From: Parietaria judaica
Taxonomy: Eukaryota > Streptophyta > Magnoliopsida > Rosales > Urticaceae
DNA length: 64,000 nucleotides
Direction of reading: 5' to 3'
Assembly (NCBI GenBank): GCA_954871525.1
Contig: OX940866.1
Span: forward strand, 11,927,001-11,991,000
Shown here one piece after another: positions 1 to 11,690 of the stretch. The position numbers and the translations under genes are program-made. The notes under the pieces were generated by a model. That model was not told the DNA's origin, did no database searches, and worked only from the letters and a program-made list of their open reading frames with translations. The stretch's first letter is position 1; every line of letters starts with the position of its first letter.

Positions 1-80
1 CCTATTCGATTCAAATCATGTGTATATATATATATATACACACACCCTTCTTAACCCAAACCACCAATACATATTTATAT

Positions 81-702
81 ATGAGATCAAGAGCCGCGAC
101 AACATTTCTCACCAAGATATTGCCCTTATTTGCAGCAAGAAGAAGAAGAAGAAGCATCATCGTCATGTCTGGATCAGATGAAAGCAGAGTCGTCGTCAAG
201 AAGGTGCAGGCCAGGCTTCAGAACGAAGGCAATGGCGCTCTCGTCAGAAGAGCCATCGGAAGGTAAGTACTTACTCATCATATTTCTTTTCTTAATTATT
301 TATAGATAAAAAAATAAAAATCATTCAGGCTTTGACTTTTTTGGTTTGTTCAATCAGTGGCGAGCTGAGGAATCTGGATCCTTTCCTGTTGTTAGATGAC
401 TTTTCAGTTAGTTCGCCTGCTGGGTTTCCCGACCATCCCCATCGAGGTTTGTTTCGTTTCTTCGTATAATTTCTGTTCTGTTCTTGTGTTTGTTGGATCA
501 TCATTCATGGAGTTTTACAGGTTTCGAGACTGTTACATATATGTTACAGGTAATCTCTTCTTCACAAACAGTCTGTCTGTCTGTCTGTCAAAGATGAGAT
601 TATAGTTTTAATAATATAAAGGGTATTTTAGGGAGGCATAACTCACCAAGACTTTGCTGGACATAAGGGCACCATCTGGACAGGGGATGTGCAGGTACAT
701 AA

Positions 703-738
<36 letters not shown>

Positions 739-1662
739 TCTTCCTTTTTAAGTTTTATAAACTGTTTCTAAAGAAAACCGACGGCCCTATTTTTGCGGGT
801 TTACAGATGATATTTTTTATCTGATACTAATATTTAAACTATAAAAATATAATGACTTTAAATGCAGTTTTGAAATAAATTTCGGGTACAACTGTAATTT
901 TATATAAAATTAAAGGTATAATTGCAATTTCGATACAAGTAAAGCGTTAAAATGTTGCTTAGAGAGAGTTAAGGCTAATACTGTGTTGATGTGCAGTGGA
1001 TGACAGCAGGTAGAGGAATAATCCACTCTGAAATGCCTGCAGGCGAAGGACCTCAATTGGGTCTCCAACTTTGGATCAATCTTTCCTCTACAAACAAGAT
1101 GTAACTATCTATATATATATATTCCATTTCTTTAAAATCCCATCAAAGAGCACTGTTTCATATCAATATATTACTCAGGGTTGAGCCAAGGTATCAAGAA
1201 GTGTCAAGCGATGACATACCGAGAGCAGAGAGAGATGGGGCTGAAGTGAGAGTGATCGCCGGAGAATCAATGGGAAAACGGTCACCAGTCTTCACGAGGA
1301 CGCCGACAATGTACCTCGATTTCACGCTGAAGCCCGGAGCCCAGATCCAGCAGAGGATCCCGGAGACTTGGACCGCTTTCGTGTACGTCATCGAAGGGGA
1401 GGGCATTTTCGGGTCGCCAAACTCAGCGCCAACGTCGGCGCACCACTTGCTGGTCCTCGGCTCTGGCGACAGCCTCTGCGTGTGGAACCGGTCACCGGAG
1501 CATCTGAGGTTCGTGCTGATCGGAGGGCAGCCCCTGAATGAGCCGGTGGTCCAGCACGGTCCCTTCGTCATGAACACGCAGGCCGAGATTGAGCAGACCA
1601 TTCAGGATTATTACTATTCACGGAACGGATTCGAGATGGCCGAGCAATGGAGATCTCAGTGA
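81..1662 (+). CDS. Pirin-like cupin protein, six exons, about 316 aa
   Basis: Pirins are cupin-fold metal proteins, and plant members have been linked to G-protein and light/ABA signalling or quercetinase-like activity. Exons read as 81-262, 358-446, 521-549, 632-694, 997-1100 and 1179-1662. All junctions are GT-AG, the phases join, and the sum is 951 bases. The metal-binding motifs are visible: PDHPHRG across exon 2/3 and GIIHSEMP in exon 5, which correspond to the His, His, His and Glu ligands of human pirin. The C-terminal cupin half ([21 protein letters not shown]) is in exon 6. The ATG at 81 adds a basic, hydrophobic leader ([17 protein letters not shown]) that could be an organelle presequence. 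The in-frame ATG at 165 ([14 protein letters not shown]) would give 288 aa. Which start is used is not decided by sequence alone. No lesion is seen. Confidence 0.9.
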
Positions 1663-2764
1663 GGTCAATACTAGATTTGCAATTTCAATTGAAGAGATGA
1701 CTTGTGGCTCAAGTCATTGATGGTTTTCAGCTTATTGTTATTTTCTTAAAAAAAAAAAATTGTGTATGTTGTGGTGTAGTTTCTTACTTTCTTTCGTAGA
1801 GTTAATGATAAATTTGTTTTTCTTGTCAGTGATATATACAAATTTAATAACTTTCACTCACTGGTAATGTACTTCATCGATTTCGATATTTAGAGCCTTC
1901 GACTTTAGATCGCAGCCGCATGGCGGCAAAATTGGAAGTCAATGACCGTCAGATACACTCGATATGTGGTTGATGCGTTTAGAGACAGAATTCGGGCTTC
2001 CATTGTAAGTTGTTAGAATTCAAATACGCGATATGGCACGAACGGTCAACCCAAGCCATTGATCCACGGAGGTGAGACCAGTGTTTTAAAAATTGGGAGA
2101 AGTCGATGAATAATGACGATAATCATATTGTTGGCAACAATTATTGATTAATCATTATCGTTATTATTTATTCGTTATATTTGACAAAAGAAGACGTGTC
2201 GGTGTCTGAGTGGTGGAGCCTTGTGCGCTTAAGCGTCTCGAAAAACATTATGCAATTCGGAATAACGTCAACTTTTTTTTTTTTAATCTGTTTTTGAATT
2301 ATGTGAAATTACCTTTCAAATCCTTATTTTATAAGAAAATAACTCATTACATATATATTAGTAAGATTGATTATTCTAACACATATTTGTTATAAAAAAA
2401 AAAGATTCATTACATATATATTAATAAACACTAGTTTATACGTATCAGTATCATCAGTTATTGGTTAATCCGTCAACTCAGACATGTAAATAACTTGTCC
2501 ATAAACTCATCGTTTGTTGAAAACACATTGATAAACCCGTTACCACGGCATCAGTAATTAACACATAGAATCGGTTTTCAAACCATTGGGTAAGACATGC
2601 TAGGTGGAATTAAAAGAGTATTATCTATGGAGTTCGGTTCAGAATGCAATTGCCGGTAACTACTCCATAATTATGGGTGATTGATTATTGGTGATGATCT
2701 GATTTTTGTCTCAACGATCTGAAACGAATAATTTTGGTACATTCCACGTGGTCATATAACGAAA
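1663..2764. other. Intergenic, no gene seen
   Basis: This is the 3' flank of the pirin gene, with a 12-base A run near 1748 and AT-rich sequence after 2100. I see no ORF with family resemblance, no RNA gene and no clear element ends. Confidence 0.6.
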
Positions 2765-3059
2765 AGGGTAAATGAGGGAGATGCCCATTTTGTAATTCAA
2801 GGTTTAAAAAAAATGCTCATTTCTATTTATGGTAATCAAAACCACCTATTAATTGCAATATGGACTAAAATACCTTTTAATTTTTTTTATTATTAATGTT
2901 CCTTAATTGTAGCATAATAGAATCAATCAGTTAATGCTTAAAAAATAACCATTACCGTAGCATACTTAGTAATCCTATTAAATAGGAATATTTGAATAAT
3001 TTGATTTTAATAAATAAAAATATACGTAATTTTTTTATATCAACATAATTACCAATATA

Positions 3060-3400
3060 AAACTGTAAATGTATATACGAATTACGATTCGTAAATATCA
3101 ACATGAATTTGGTATATATATATACTAATATAAAACTGTAAATTTAATTACCAAAATTGTATATGTAATTTGTGCAAATCGTAAATATCAACATGCATTT
3201 TGTTTATGTAATTACAAATATAAAACTGTAAATATATATACGAATTACGAATCGTAAATATCAACATGAATTTGGTATATGTATATACCAATATAAAACT
3301 GTAAATTTAATTCTGTTTGTGCAAATCGTAAAATATCAACATACATTTGGTTTATGTAATTACCAATATAAAACTGTAAATATATATATACGAAATTTTA
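3060..3400. repeat. AT-rich tandem repeat units
   Basis: About four imperfect units of roughly 75-90 bases recur, each with 'gtaaatatcaacat', a 'tttggt/tttgttt' block and 'aatataaaactgtaaat'. They form the left inner part of the Mutator-like element. Confidence 0.7.
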
Positions 3401-3452
3401 TTAATGTACATTCACCATCGGCGACCTGCATGAGGAAGTGGTTTGCGACGAT

Positions 3453-3690
3453 CTCGAAGATGGTTTTCCCGGCGACGGAGCGGAATTCGGAGCGGATCTA
3501 CTCGCCGTGGGAGAGCGGGTCGACCTCGCCGAGGATGTGGTGACGGAGAGGCGAGGTGACGATGCGACAGACTCGAAGATGGTTTTCCCGGCGACGGAGC
3601 GGAACTCGGAGCGGATAAACTCGCCGTGGGAGAGCGGATCGACCTCGCCGAGGATGTGGTGACGGAGAGGCGAGGCGACGATGCGACAGA
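3453..3690 (-). repeat. GC-rich gene fragment duplicated in tandem (119-bp period)
   Basis: A block starting 'ctcgaagatggttttcccgg' at 3453 repeats at 3572 with only a few substitutions, giving two tandem copies of 119 bases. Base composition and codon-like periodicity differ sharply from the AT-rich surroundings. On the minus strand one frame reads LGEVDPLSHGEFIRSEFR followed by VAGKTIFE, and another (3412-3759) begins with a hydrophobic stretch LVGLTVIAGFLLIG. These look like pieces of an exon from a membrane protein, but I do not recognise the family. It is probably a captured host fragment, not an expressed gene. Confidence 0.5.
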
Positions 3691-4075
3691 GTCGCGACGG
3701 CGCGACGGAGAGGCGGCGCGCTCTTCTCCGATTAGTAGGAATCCGGCGATGACGGTCAATCCGACGAGGATATCGTGAGAAGTCGAGAGAGAGAGGCTTG
3801 TTTCTCTGATTTCATATTCATGTTAATGGCGAACAGAGAGAGAGAGATTGTAAGCTTAATTATAGGAAATTATAATTTCAAAATTATATTATTAATAATA
3901 ATTATTAAAACGAAAATTAATAATTAATATTAGGATTAATATGGTCCAAAAAAGTTTATTAATGGATATAAATTAATTGTTTGAAACTATGGGCAATTTT
4001 CTTAAACCTTAGGTGATTTTTAGACATTCAGGGAGTTTTTCATTACGAAATGAGAAATAATCGTGCGCGAGGTTG

Positions 4076-4628
4076 TGGTCCTCAATAACCTATACTAATA
4101 ATATTCATTGAGTTGACTTCTTCTGGTTTTGAACTCCTTAATGATCGGTCCACTTTGTAATCTTTCTTTATTATGTCAACCAACAAATGCGTTCATTTCT
4201 TTTCTTCTTAAATGCGATAATGGGGCGAGACTTTCACACAATATTGGTTAAAGCCACACTAACACATACATGTATTATTGGCTTTGATGATCCTAGAATT
4301 TCGCCTCTGAGTTCGAATAGTTGATGGCAAGGTTCAAGTTCTCGTTTTCGTTGGTTAGATCGATAGTTGAAATTTACCGCTTTATCATTTCATTACTTGC
4401 CGGTATACCAATAAAATCTGGGGTATCGATATCCCGGCAACATGCGAATATCAGTACTTGTAACAGATATACAGGTTTCAGCTTTCTTGGAACAGAAATA
4501 ACAAATATATTATGACCTGTTTAAATAACAAATGTTAATATGCGGGACTAAGTTGTGAAAACAAGGGCTGCCAAGTCATTTTTCTTACTATTATTATTTT
4601 AAATTGTAATTAATATTTAGGTAAATAT
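4076..4628. other. Intergenic, nothing recognised
   Basis: AT-rich sequence between the Mutator-like element and a foldback element. No supportable gene or RNA was seen. Confidence 0.5.
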
Positions 4629-4843
4629 ATGCAAAAGTACTTTTCTTGTGTCAACACAAGTTCCAAGTGGCTTCCATTCTTACTCATCCGTCAAATGTCA
4701 CTTGTCACATCTTATTAGCAACACCAACAACGGAGCTAAAAAGGTGACAAGAGCTAAAAATGTGACAAGTGACATTTGACTGATGAGTCATAACTATAGT
4801 CACTTGAAACTTACGGTGACACAAAAATTACTTTTGATACTTT
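4629..4843. mobile_element. Foldback MITE, about 215 bp
   Basis: The left arm (4631-4712) and right arm (about 4755-4840) are inverted copies. 'ttgtgtcaacacaagttcc' on the left matches the reverse complement of the right, and both arms carry 'tcaaatgtcacttgtcaca'. The arms are about 85-90 bases, nearly the whole element, as in small non-autonomous DNA transposons. The superfamily cannot be assigned because no clear target duplication is visible. Confidence 0.7.
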
Positions 4844-5283
4844 TATCACGACAAAATAGGATTAGATAGGATTAGGAATATGCCATAGAGCTTTGACTAC
4901 TTCAATATATACTTTTACATGTATTTACCCTAATATCCTCAAGTCCATTTTCAAAACCCTTACTATTCGTTTGAATTCATAGGTGTGTAAAACCATAAAA
5001 CTAATGAAAAAAGTAATATAGAGAACATCAAATGATGAGTAAATAATCACATCAACCACCAAGGAACCACAGTACAAAGGAAAAAAAAAAAAGTCTGCAT
5101 TATTTTGCACAATTATACTACAGATTACAGAGGGTAAAAAAAAAAAAAAGAATGAGCTGTTGCACGTAAATAAACATGAAAAATTCTTTCTATAATATAG
5201 CCAATAACAAACAAGAAACCATAAGTCAAGCATGAGAACTCACAAACCAATACTGCAAAGCTTCTTATGAGAGACGAGCCGAG
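4844..5283. other. 3' flank of the RAB gene
   Basis: AT-rich sequence with A-runs at about 5081-5092 and 5137-5149, probably containing the 3' UTR of the minus-strand RAB gene. No other gene was seen. Confidence 0.5.
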
Positions 5284-7826
5284 TTACCTAGAACAGCACG
5301 AGGTCTGATTTTTCTTCGAAGCATCTGCGCCGTTGTTGACGAGGCTTACACGGTTAACGGACAACTCTGCTTTATAAGTGTCCGAGTTTAGCACCTTGCG
5401 ACTCACGTTGTTGTAGATTTCTTTAATAACAATCTCGAACGCCTTTTTAACGTTCGTGGAATCAAGCGCAGATGTCTCCATGAAGAATAACCCCTCCGCT
5501 TCGGCAAGGCTTTTCCCCTCCTCGACGCTGACGTCCCTGATATTTTCCAAATCGCATTTGTTCCCAACTAGCATCATTGCCACAGTTGTGTCCGAGTGAG
5601 CTGAACCATTGTTTTCCATAAAAAGAATCGAGTGTAAGCATATATATTAAAAAATTCGCTTATAATTTTAAAAGTTCTTCATATCACTTCGAACTTCCTG
5701 ATGAATATCCCATACAACGAGAGATAATTTCAACTATTTGCTGATATCGTAAATTCAAGAAACTATAGTATACAAAATGCTGAATATATATATATACCTG
5801 AGGTTAATTTCCAAAAGTTGGTAAATTTGTTTGGGTGAACTAAGCATCGTAATCGGTTTTTCTTTTTCTTGTTTGCATTTCCCATTTCTTTGTTAAGGGA
5901 AATTTGGATAATCTGCTTATAGTTTCTTTGATTTTTAGCTTAGAGATTAGAAAGAATTCAATCTAGTTACATAACGATTTATGATAGATAAAATTAAGAA
6001 TACACTCTGTTCTTATAGACCTTTTTATAAAATTGCGCCACAACCGACTAATTCTACGAATCTCCATCACCATTTGTAGCGTCTTCATCATATCCCTCTA
6101 TCAAGAGGTTATTAGTTCATTATGAGCAATGAATATCGAGGATCATCCTCGATTTGTCAATAACGACAGTCAAAAAGTCCGATTTTAAAGACAAAAAATA
6201 TTTTGGGAAGGTATTTTTCGGTGTAGATAGTGAATTCTGTATCTACAAGGTTTTTGCTTACGACCAAGATGAAAATAAGGCCAAGGATCTCAAGAAGAAT
6301 GAAATGATGACAGCAATGTCAAGAAGAAAACAAAGTCAACATTGTTGATGATTAATATTGATCAATGTAATAAAAAAGAATTGGAGGAGTAGGACTAATA
6401 TTGCATTTAATACATGTAGATCAATTATGAGAAGTTTAAAATACTTTGGTCCAATCAAGCAGAAACGGAGTAATACGTAATTAAGGCGCTTTGGTCAATT
6501 TCTTATTTGATTTTTATCCCGGATGAACAAATTGGGATTTAGCTTTAGGATTTTTATGATCAGATATTCTTTTCATTTATTTTTGTATATATGATATCTT
6601 CTCATGCAACAAAGAAGGGTTTTGGAATATAATTTGTAATCAACTCCTGCGAGGATGAATCTTTAATGAAAAGTTGAAAGTTCACGAGGTGTTGTTATCC
6701 ACGAAATTGTGGAGCTTATCAAGATGTAATTCTTGAGTCATGGTAAGGTGTTGGACTAGGTTCCTATTTTAAGCAATGATCTCTCGGTTCTTGTTTATCA
6801 ACAAATGAGAGGTGGTAATGTGTGATTTTAACAAATTAAGTTTGTTGACTTTTCCAATCCCAATTCTATTATATAATTCCTGTCCAATATAACAAAACAT
6901 ATATACATTTTTAAGAACTTATCTTTTTTCCATCCTAATTTATAGACAAAAGATTGTCTTCAAGAAGTAATGAAAGCTCTCTAAGATAGAAATGAACCCG
7001 AAAGCTAGAGATACGTTTATCAATAAGTAATAACATTAGCATCCAATCCTTAAGTTTGTCCTTTTTCTTTTTACCTAGGGCGAGTAAACGGAACAGACAA
7101 AATCCGATGACACACGGGAAAGACCACGAAACCTAGAGATGATGAAGATTGAAGATCCCGCTTCGTATCATATCACCATTGCCTTTCCCTTTCACTCACA
7201 CACACTAAGATTTCCTAGCAAATCCCCAAATGAACGAACTTGATTGCTAATGAGATAAGCATAGTTCTAAATCCAATGCTCTCACATGAACAATCAGCCT
7301 CAGTTGACTAAGTCCCGAAAACCCAGATCAACGCATTTCTATGAAACCACCATCAAATCAACTACAAAGCTAGCTGCCTGATTCTAGTCTTGATCAACCA
7401 AGAAGCATCATCAAATTCAAACGCACAGATCTCGAAGTTGAAAATTGACCTAGAAAGAATAGTGAGTGAGTGTTAGTTCAGGTGCGTACTCTTGAGCTCG
7501 TCGAGCCAGCGGGCGATGCTGTCGAAGGTGGTGCGGCGGGTGATGTCGTAGACGACGAGCGCGCCGACGGCGCCGCGGTAGTAGGCGGAGGTGACGGCGC
7601 GGAAGCGCTCCTGGCCGGCGGTGTCCCAAATCTGGGCCTTGACCTCCTTGCCGTCGATGTCCATGCTCTGGGTCTGGAACTCGACGCCGATGGTGGCCTT
7701 GGAGTGGAGGTTGAACTCGTTGCGGGCGTAGCGGGAGAGGAGGTTGGACTTGCCGACGGCGGAGTCGCCGATGATGACGATCTTGAAGAGGTACTCCTCG
7801 CCGGTCTCGTCGTCCGATGACGACAT
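5284..7826 (-). CDS. RABA5c/ARA4-like Rab GTPase, two exons, 217 aa
   Basis: This is a small GTPase of the plant RABA (Rab11) group, which acts in post-Golgi/trans-Golgi membrane traffic toward the cell surface or cell plate. Exon 1 runs 7826 to 7490 and exon 2 runs 5600 to 5284 on the minus strand. The donor GTACGC and the acceptor ending TTCAG give a clean phase-1 join (a Lys-Thr-His-Ser-Asp sequence across the junction). Visible motifs are the P-loop GDSAVGKS, switch I TIGVEF, WDTAGQE, NKCD, ETSALD and the C-terminal CCSR double-cysteine prenylation signal. The sequence is closest in memory to Arabidopsis RABA5c (ARA4), for example [20 protein letters not shown]. Exon 1 is GC-rich and exon 2 is not. 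The 1.9-kb intron holds no recognisable gene. A LINE begins about 230 bases upstream of the ATG. Confidence 0.93.
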
Positions 7827-8117
7827 GGAAGGAAGGAAGGAAGCTCGGTCTCTGTGTGTGAAGTGAGAATGAATGGGAGAGACGAGACGAGAGCGATGGA
7901 GATGTGCAAGCAATGCAATGCAATGATGGTTTCGAGCTGGCAACAGACAAGCTGCGCATGTAGTGCTTTCATTATTCATTCATTCATTTCTTTTTTTAAT
8001 TTATTTTATTTCATACAATAAAATTTAATAATATATATATATATATATATATTTTTGGAGAAAATGACAGTTGCTTCATATTAAACTTGAGGACAAAAGT
8101 CCTTTAATGCGGTGTTT

Positions 8118-8221
8118 TTTTTTTTTTTTTTTGAAGACAGCTTTGCTGCAATGGGGATCGAACCCACAACCTCCACTTTGGAGGTGGTGTGTAATTACCA
8201 CTAGGCTATCCTAACAACCAC
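8118..8221 (-). mobile_element. tRNA-derived SINE, about 104 bp
   Basis: On the minus strand the element has a perfect polymerase III A box (TAGCCTAGTGG) and B box (GGTTCGATCCC), then a short tail ending in a run of about 18 A. It is flanked by an exact 17-bp direct repeat, 'cctttaatgcggtgttt', at 8101-8117 and 8222-8238. That is a target-site duplication left by LINE-type machinery. It sits in the 3' part of the LINE. It is not a functional tRNA gene because the fold outside the two boxes does not form a complete cloverleaf and it carries a poly(A) tail. Confidence 0.9.
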
Positions 8222-8239
8222 CCTTTAATGCGGTGTTTA

Positions 8240-11200
8240 CAAGCCATTCCGGGCACCCAAAACACGAGAAATCGGACGTTAAAAATAAGAGGCGTTGTTT
8301 TGCAACAACATGTGCCACCTCGTTACATTCTCTCGGGATCCAGTGACAAGCACAGATCAATCCATCGTTTTTGCTAATGATCGAATGTCCGCCAAGATCG
8401 GACCTTGAAGGCCTTGGAACTCTCCATTCTTCGTGAGTTGAATTTCCAGGATGCAATCCGATTCCACGGTCGATATCTTCCAGCCCCTGTCCAACGAAAA
8501 TTGGAGTCTTCGTCTTATCGCTAAGCATTCCCCGGATAGAGCGGAGTCCACATGCTCCACGGAGGAGGCGGCGATGCCCAGAACCATCCCCATGTGGTCT
8601 CTAACGACCGCTGCAACCGTTGTTCAGCCGGACGACTCCTCCCAAGCGGCGTCGACGTTGAGCTTTAACCCTCCATCCCTTGCCCCGGTCCATTTGGTCG
8701 GCTTTTCACCGCTGCCCGCACTTCTCGTCATCGTAGTATGGGCGCACTTTTTGAAACAAGTGAGCCATCCATCGACCTCGGCGATCCAAGCTTCCGGAGG
8801 TTTGATCCGGTGTTCAAAGAGGCGTATGTTATGGTCGAACCACGTCGCCCATATTAAGCAGCAAATGAACTCCAAATTTTCCTTGGAGAGCACCTCACTT
8901 GCCCTTAGGCAAAGTTCCCGAAGCGGTACTTCTCCCGTTTTGTCCACCCACCGGTGTAGAGACGAGGAAGCTCAAATCGCTTGTGCTCTTTGACACCCCC
9001 AAACGGCATGGAGTGCGTCCGCCGGGAGAGCCCCACAAAAGCTACAAAACGGGAGACAATCCACTCCCCGCGATCTCAAAGCACCAAAAGTCGGGAGTGC
9101 TTCCGACCACGCTCTCCATATGAGGTGTTTTACCTTAGCGGGGATCTCCAAGCCTTATAGCGTCCGCCACCACTTCGCTTCTCCATTCCCCGAGTTCGAA
9201 GGGCCCCCCTCTAGCTTCTGATCTAGCTAGACGGTATCCCGATCTCACCGAGTATAAGCCATTTTCTTCGAAATGCCAAACAATGCGGTCTTGGATATTC
9301 GTCTCGCCCAATGGGTTGCAAAGGATCGCCCTCGTGTCCTATGGCGTCATTAGAGTCTCAATAAGAGGCGTATTCCATTCCCCGTTGGTCATCAAGTCCG
9401 CCACTTTCCATGGTTACCCGTCACTCGGCTCCTCCGATATCACCGTGAATGCTCCGGCTCACGGAATCCACGGTTTCCCGAAGACTCTCAAGTTGCCCTC
9501 CCCGACTTGCCACCGGATACCTTGATGGACTAGATCTCATCCCCAACATAAGCTTTTAAAAAGGAAGGAGAAGTGACCTTTACATTCAAAGTCAATCACT
9601 GTGGAGTTTGGGAAGTATTTAGCTTTTAGAACTCTAGCCAACAAGCACTCGGGGTGTTGAATAATGCGCCATGTGAGCAGGCCTCCGGTTAAAGGCCCCG
9701 AGGTCTTTAAATCCGAGGTCGCCCTCCTCATTAGGCTTGGCAATACTACTCCATCGTTTCCAATGGATCTTCCGCTTGTCTTCCGAGCCACCCCACCAAA
9801 AACTCGCGCTTAGCCTGTGGAGATCTTTGATGACTTTAGCCGGGAACCTAAAGAGGCTCATAAGATAAGTGGGGATGGCTTGGACAACCACTTTAATCAA
9901 GACCTCTCTTCCTCCCGCCGAGAACAATCTCGCTTTTCACGCTCAGAGATGTTTTTGCACACGGCTTGTGATCTTACTAAACACAACCACTTTGTTCCTA
10001 CCCACATGGACCGGGAGTCCAAGGTAGGATTCTAAATCCTCTACGACCAGGATGGAAAGGATCTGTGAGAGGGAGGTCACATTCTCCGCGGTGATATTTT
10101 TAGAGAAAATCATCATATATTTATCCGCATTGACCATTTGCCCCGATCCTCGCTCATAAACTGACAAAATAGAGCGAAAGGCTTGATAACTATCCTCGCT
10201 TGCTTTGCTAAAAAGAATGCTATCATCTGCGAAAAAAAGGTGTGATACCGCCGGGGCCGATGGCCGATGGCCGACAAGCAAACCCTTTAAGGAGACCCAA
10301 CCTCTCTTGACCTCGGATGAGGCCGGAAAGGCCTTCCGCACATACAAGGAAAAGATACGGTGATAGCGGACATCCTTGTCGAAGCCCCCTTTTTGGTATA
10401 ATATTCGTACCTCCGGTCCGACCATTTATTACCACGGCGAATTCTGGAGTGGTAATGCAATCTCTCACAACGGAGAGCACCCGGTTCCCAAACCCCATCC
10501 TCTTAAGCATGGCACAAACAAACTCCCATTCAACCCGATGATCATATGCCTTACTCATGTCTAGCTTGATTGCCATCGCACCTTTTTTCCTTTTGGAGAT
10601 TCCATTTAGGGAGTGGAAAAATTCGTAGGCGATCGTGGCGTTGTCCGTAATGAGTCCCCCGGGGATGAAAGCGCTTTGAGATTCGGAGATCACGGATGAA
10701 AGGGCTCCTTTGATGCGGTTCGCTACCACCTTGGTGACGATCTTGATGAGCACGTTGCAAAGGCTAATCGAGCGAAAATCTTTGACACTTTTTAGGTTTT
10801 TTACCTTTGGGATAAGAACTAGATTCGTGGCGTTCCAAGCACGCGCGCTTGTCCTTCTGTTAAGTATGTCTAAGCATTCCGACCGAACTCTTGGTCCAAC
10901 CGAGGACCAAAATCTTTGGAAGAAAATGGCGTGAAAACCGTCGGGCCCCGGAGCCTTGCGTGGACCCATGGAGAGGAGAGCGTGGTCAACTTCATCCCCC
11001 GTAAAGACCTCTTCCGTAATGTCACGTTTTGTTTTCGAGATTGACCCCACATCCTCCCCGGTGATCATCCCAAAGTAGCACCGTTTGAAGAGAAGATGTT
11101 CGAGAAATAACGTTCGAACACTTCCCTAATATCTTTGTCCGAGGTAACCCACTCTCCCGACTCGTTTAGGATGCCCCTGATGGAGTTTTGTGCTCTTCTT

Positions 11201-11685
11201 CGGACGGTTCGGGCGTGGAAGTAAGCCGTGTTCTTGTCCCCGCTTTGTAACCAATCCGCTCGTGCTCTTTGTTTCCAATAATAGTCTTCGACCAAGATTA
11301 GAGAATCCCGCTCGGCATTCAAGCGCTTTAGTTCGACTTTGATCTCCGTTGATAAGGCCACTGAGTGTGTCCGTTCTATTTGTGTCGATAGTTGCCGAAT
11401 CCTCGTCTCCCGATGTCCAAATGAAGTCCGTGCCCAGCTCCGTAAGGCAGTTTTGCAGCTAGTTAAAGCGGCGGTACAACTGCTGCCCGAGTTTCTATTT
11501 TCCCCCGTCGTCCAAGCCTCTCGGACAACCTGTTCGCAGCCTTCATCCGTAAGCCAACCGGGCTCGAAAGCCCACCTTCTTGAAGAGGAAAATCTGTTAC
11601 GGTTGGCCATAGCTTCCGTTGCCGTGTCAATGAGGATTGGTCGGTGATCCGACCCCCAAAACTCCAAAACTAACACCCTTCCCAC
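8240..11685 (-). pseudogene. LINE ORF2 remnant (EN end, reverse transcriptase, RNase H)
   Basis: In order on the minus strand: endonuclease C-terminus and connector (11685-11065); the reverse transcriptase with MGPRKAPGPDGFHAIFF, LVLIPKV, SQSAFIPGG and GLRQGCPLSPYLFLVCAEGL (11068-10223); the catalytic HLFFADDSILF block in another frame (about 10230-10190); the region with SFWWGG and IHWKRW (9927-9634); and RNase H pieces with LKLNVDAAW, VESDC and HWIPRECNEVAH (8947-8240). The parts lie in different frames with stops between them, so the enzyme cannot be made from this copy. The FADD active-site residues themselves are intact. Confidence 0.88.
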
Positions 11686-11690
11686 CGGAA

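Larger units (their letters stand above)
2765..4075. mobile_element. Mutator-like element (possible Pack-MULE), copy A
   Basis: The left end (about 2765-2875) and the right end (about 3930-4075) carry imperfect inverted similarity. Shared blocks are AAGGTTTAA followed by A-rich sequence, a GCCCAT block, and ATATGGACYAAAA. Nearly the same outer sequence, in the same order, flanks a second element at about 40875-42520, so this is a repeat family. The arms are followed inward by tandem AT-rich units with 'cgtaaatatcaacat' and 'ataaaactgtaaat' at 3060-3380. The core at 3412-3790 is GC-rich and gene-like. Long inverted ends around a GC-rich foreign core is the layout of Pack-MULEs. I found no clean 9-bp target duplication, so the superfamily assignment is an inference. 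Confidence 0.45.
8055..11690 (-). mobile_element. LINE-type non-LTR retrotransposon, 5'-truncated
   Basis: Read on the minus strand, the element begins inside the C-terminus of an apurinic-type endonuclease (motif SDHRP near 11650). It continues through a connector, the reverse transcriptase, a zinc-binding C-terminal region and an RNase H region typical of plant LINEs. It ends near 8055 with an A/TA-rich tail. It stops abruptly at about 11690 with most of the endonuclease and all of ORF1 missing, the usual 5' truncation of target-primed reverse transcription. A SINE interrupts its 3' part at 8118-8221. I could not define target-site duplications for the LINE. Confidence 0.88.

Noticed and set aside
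3060..3400. CRISPR-like array
   Set aside because: Units are AT-rich, imperfect and without unique spacers, and this is a plant nuclear region.
7470..7972. Long ORFs in other frames over the RAB first exon
   Set aside because: Low-complexity Ala/Val/Gly or Arg/Ser proteins that mirror the RAB codons. Only one minus-strand frame has GTPase motifs.
8118..8221. tRNA gene
   Set aside because: The A and B boxes are present, but a poly(A) tail and a 17-bp target duplication show it is a SINE.
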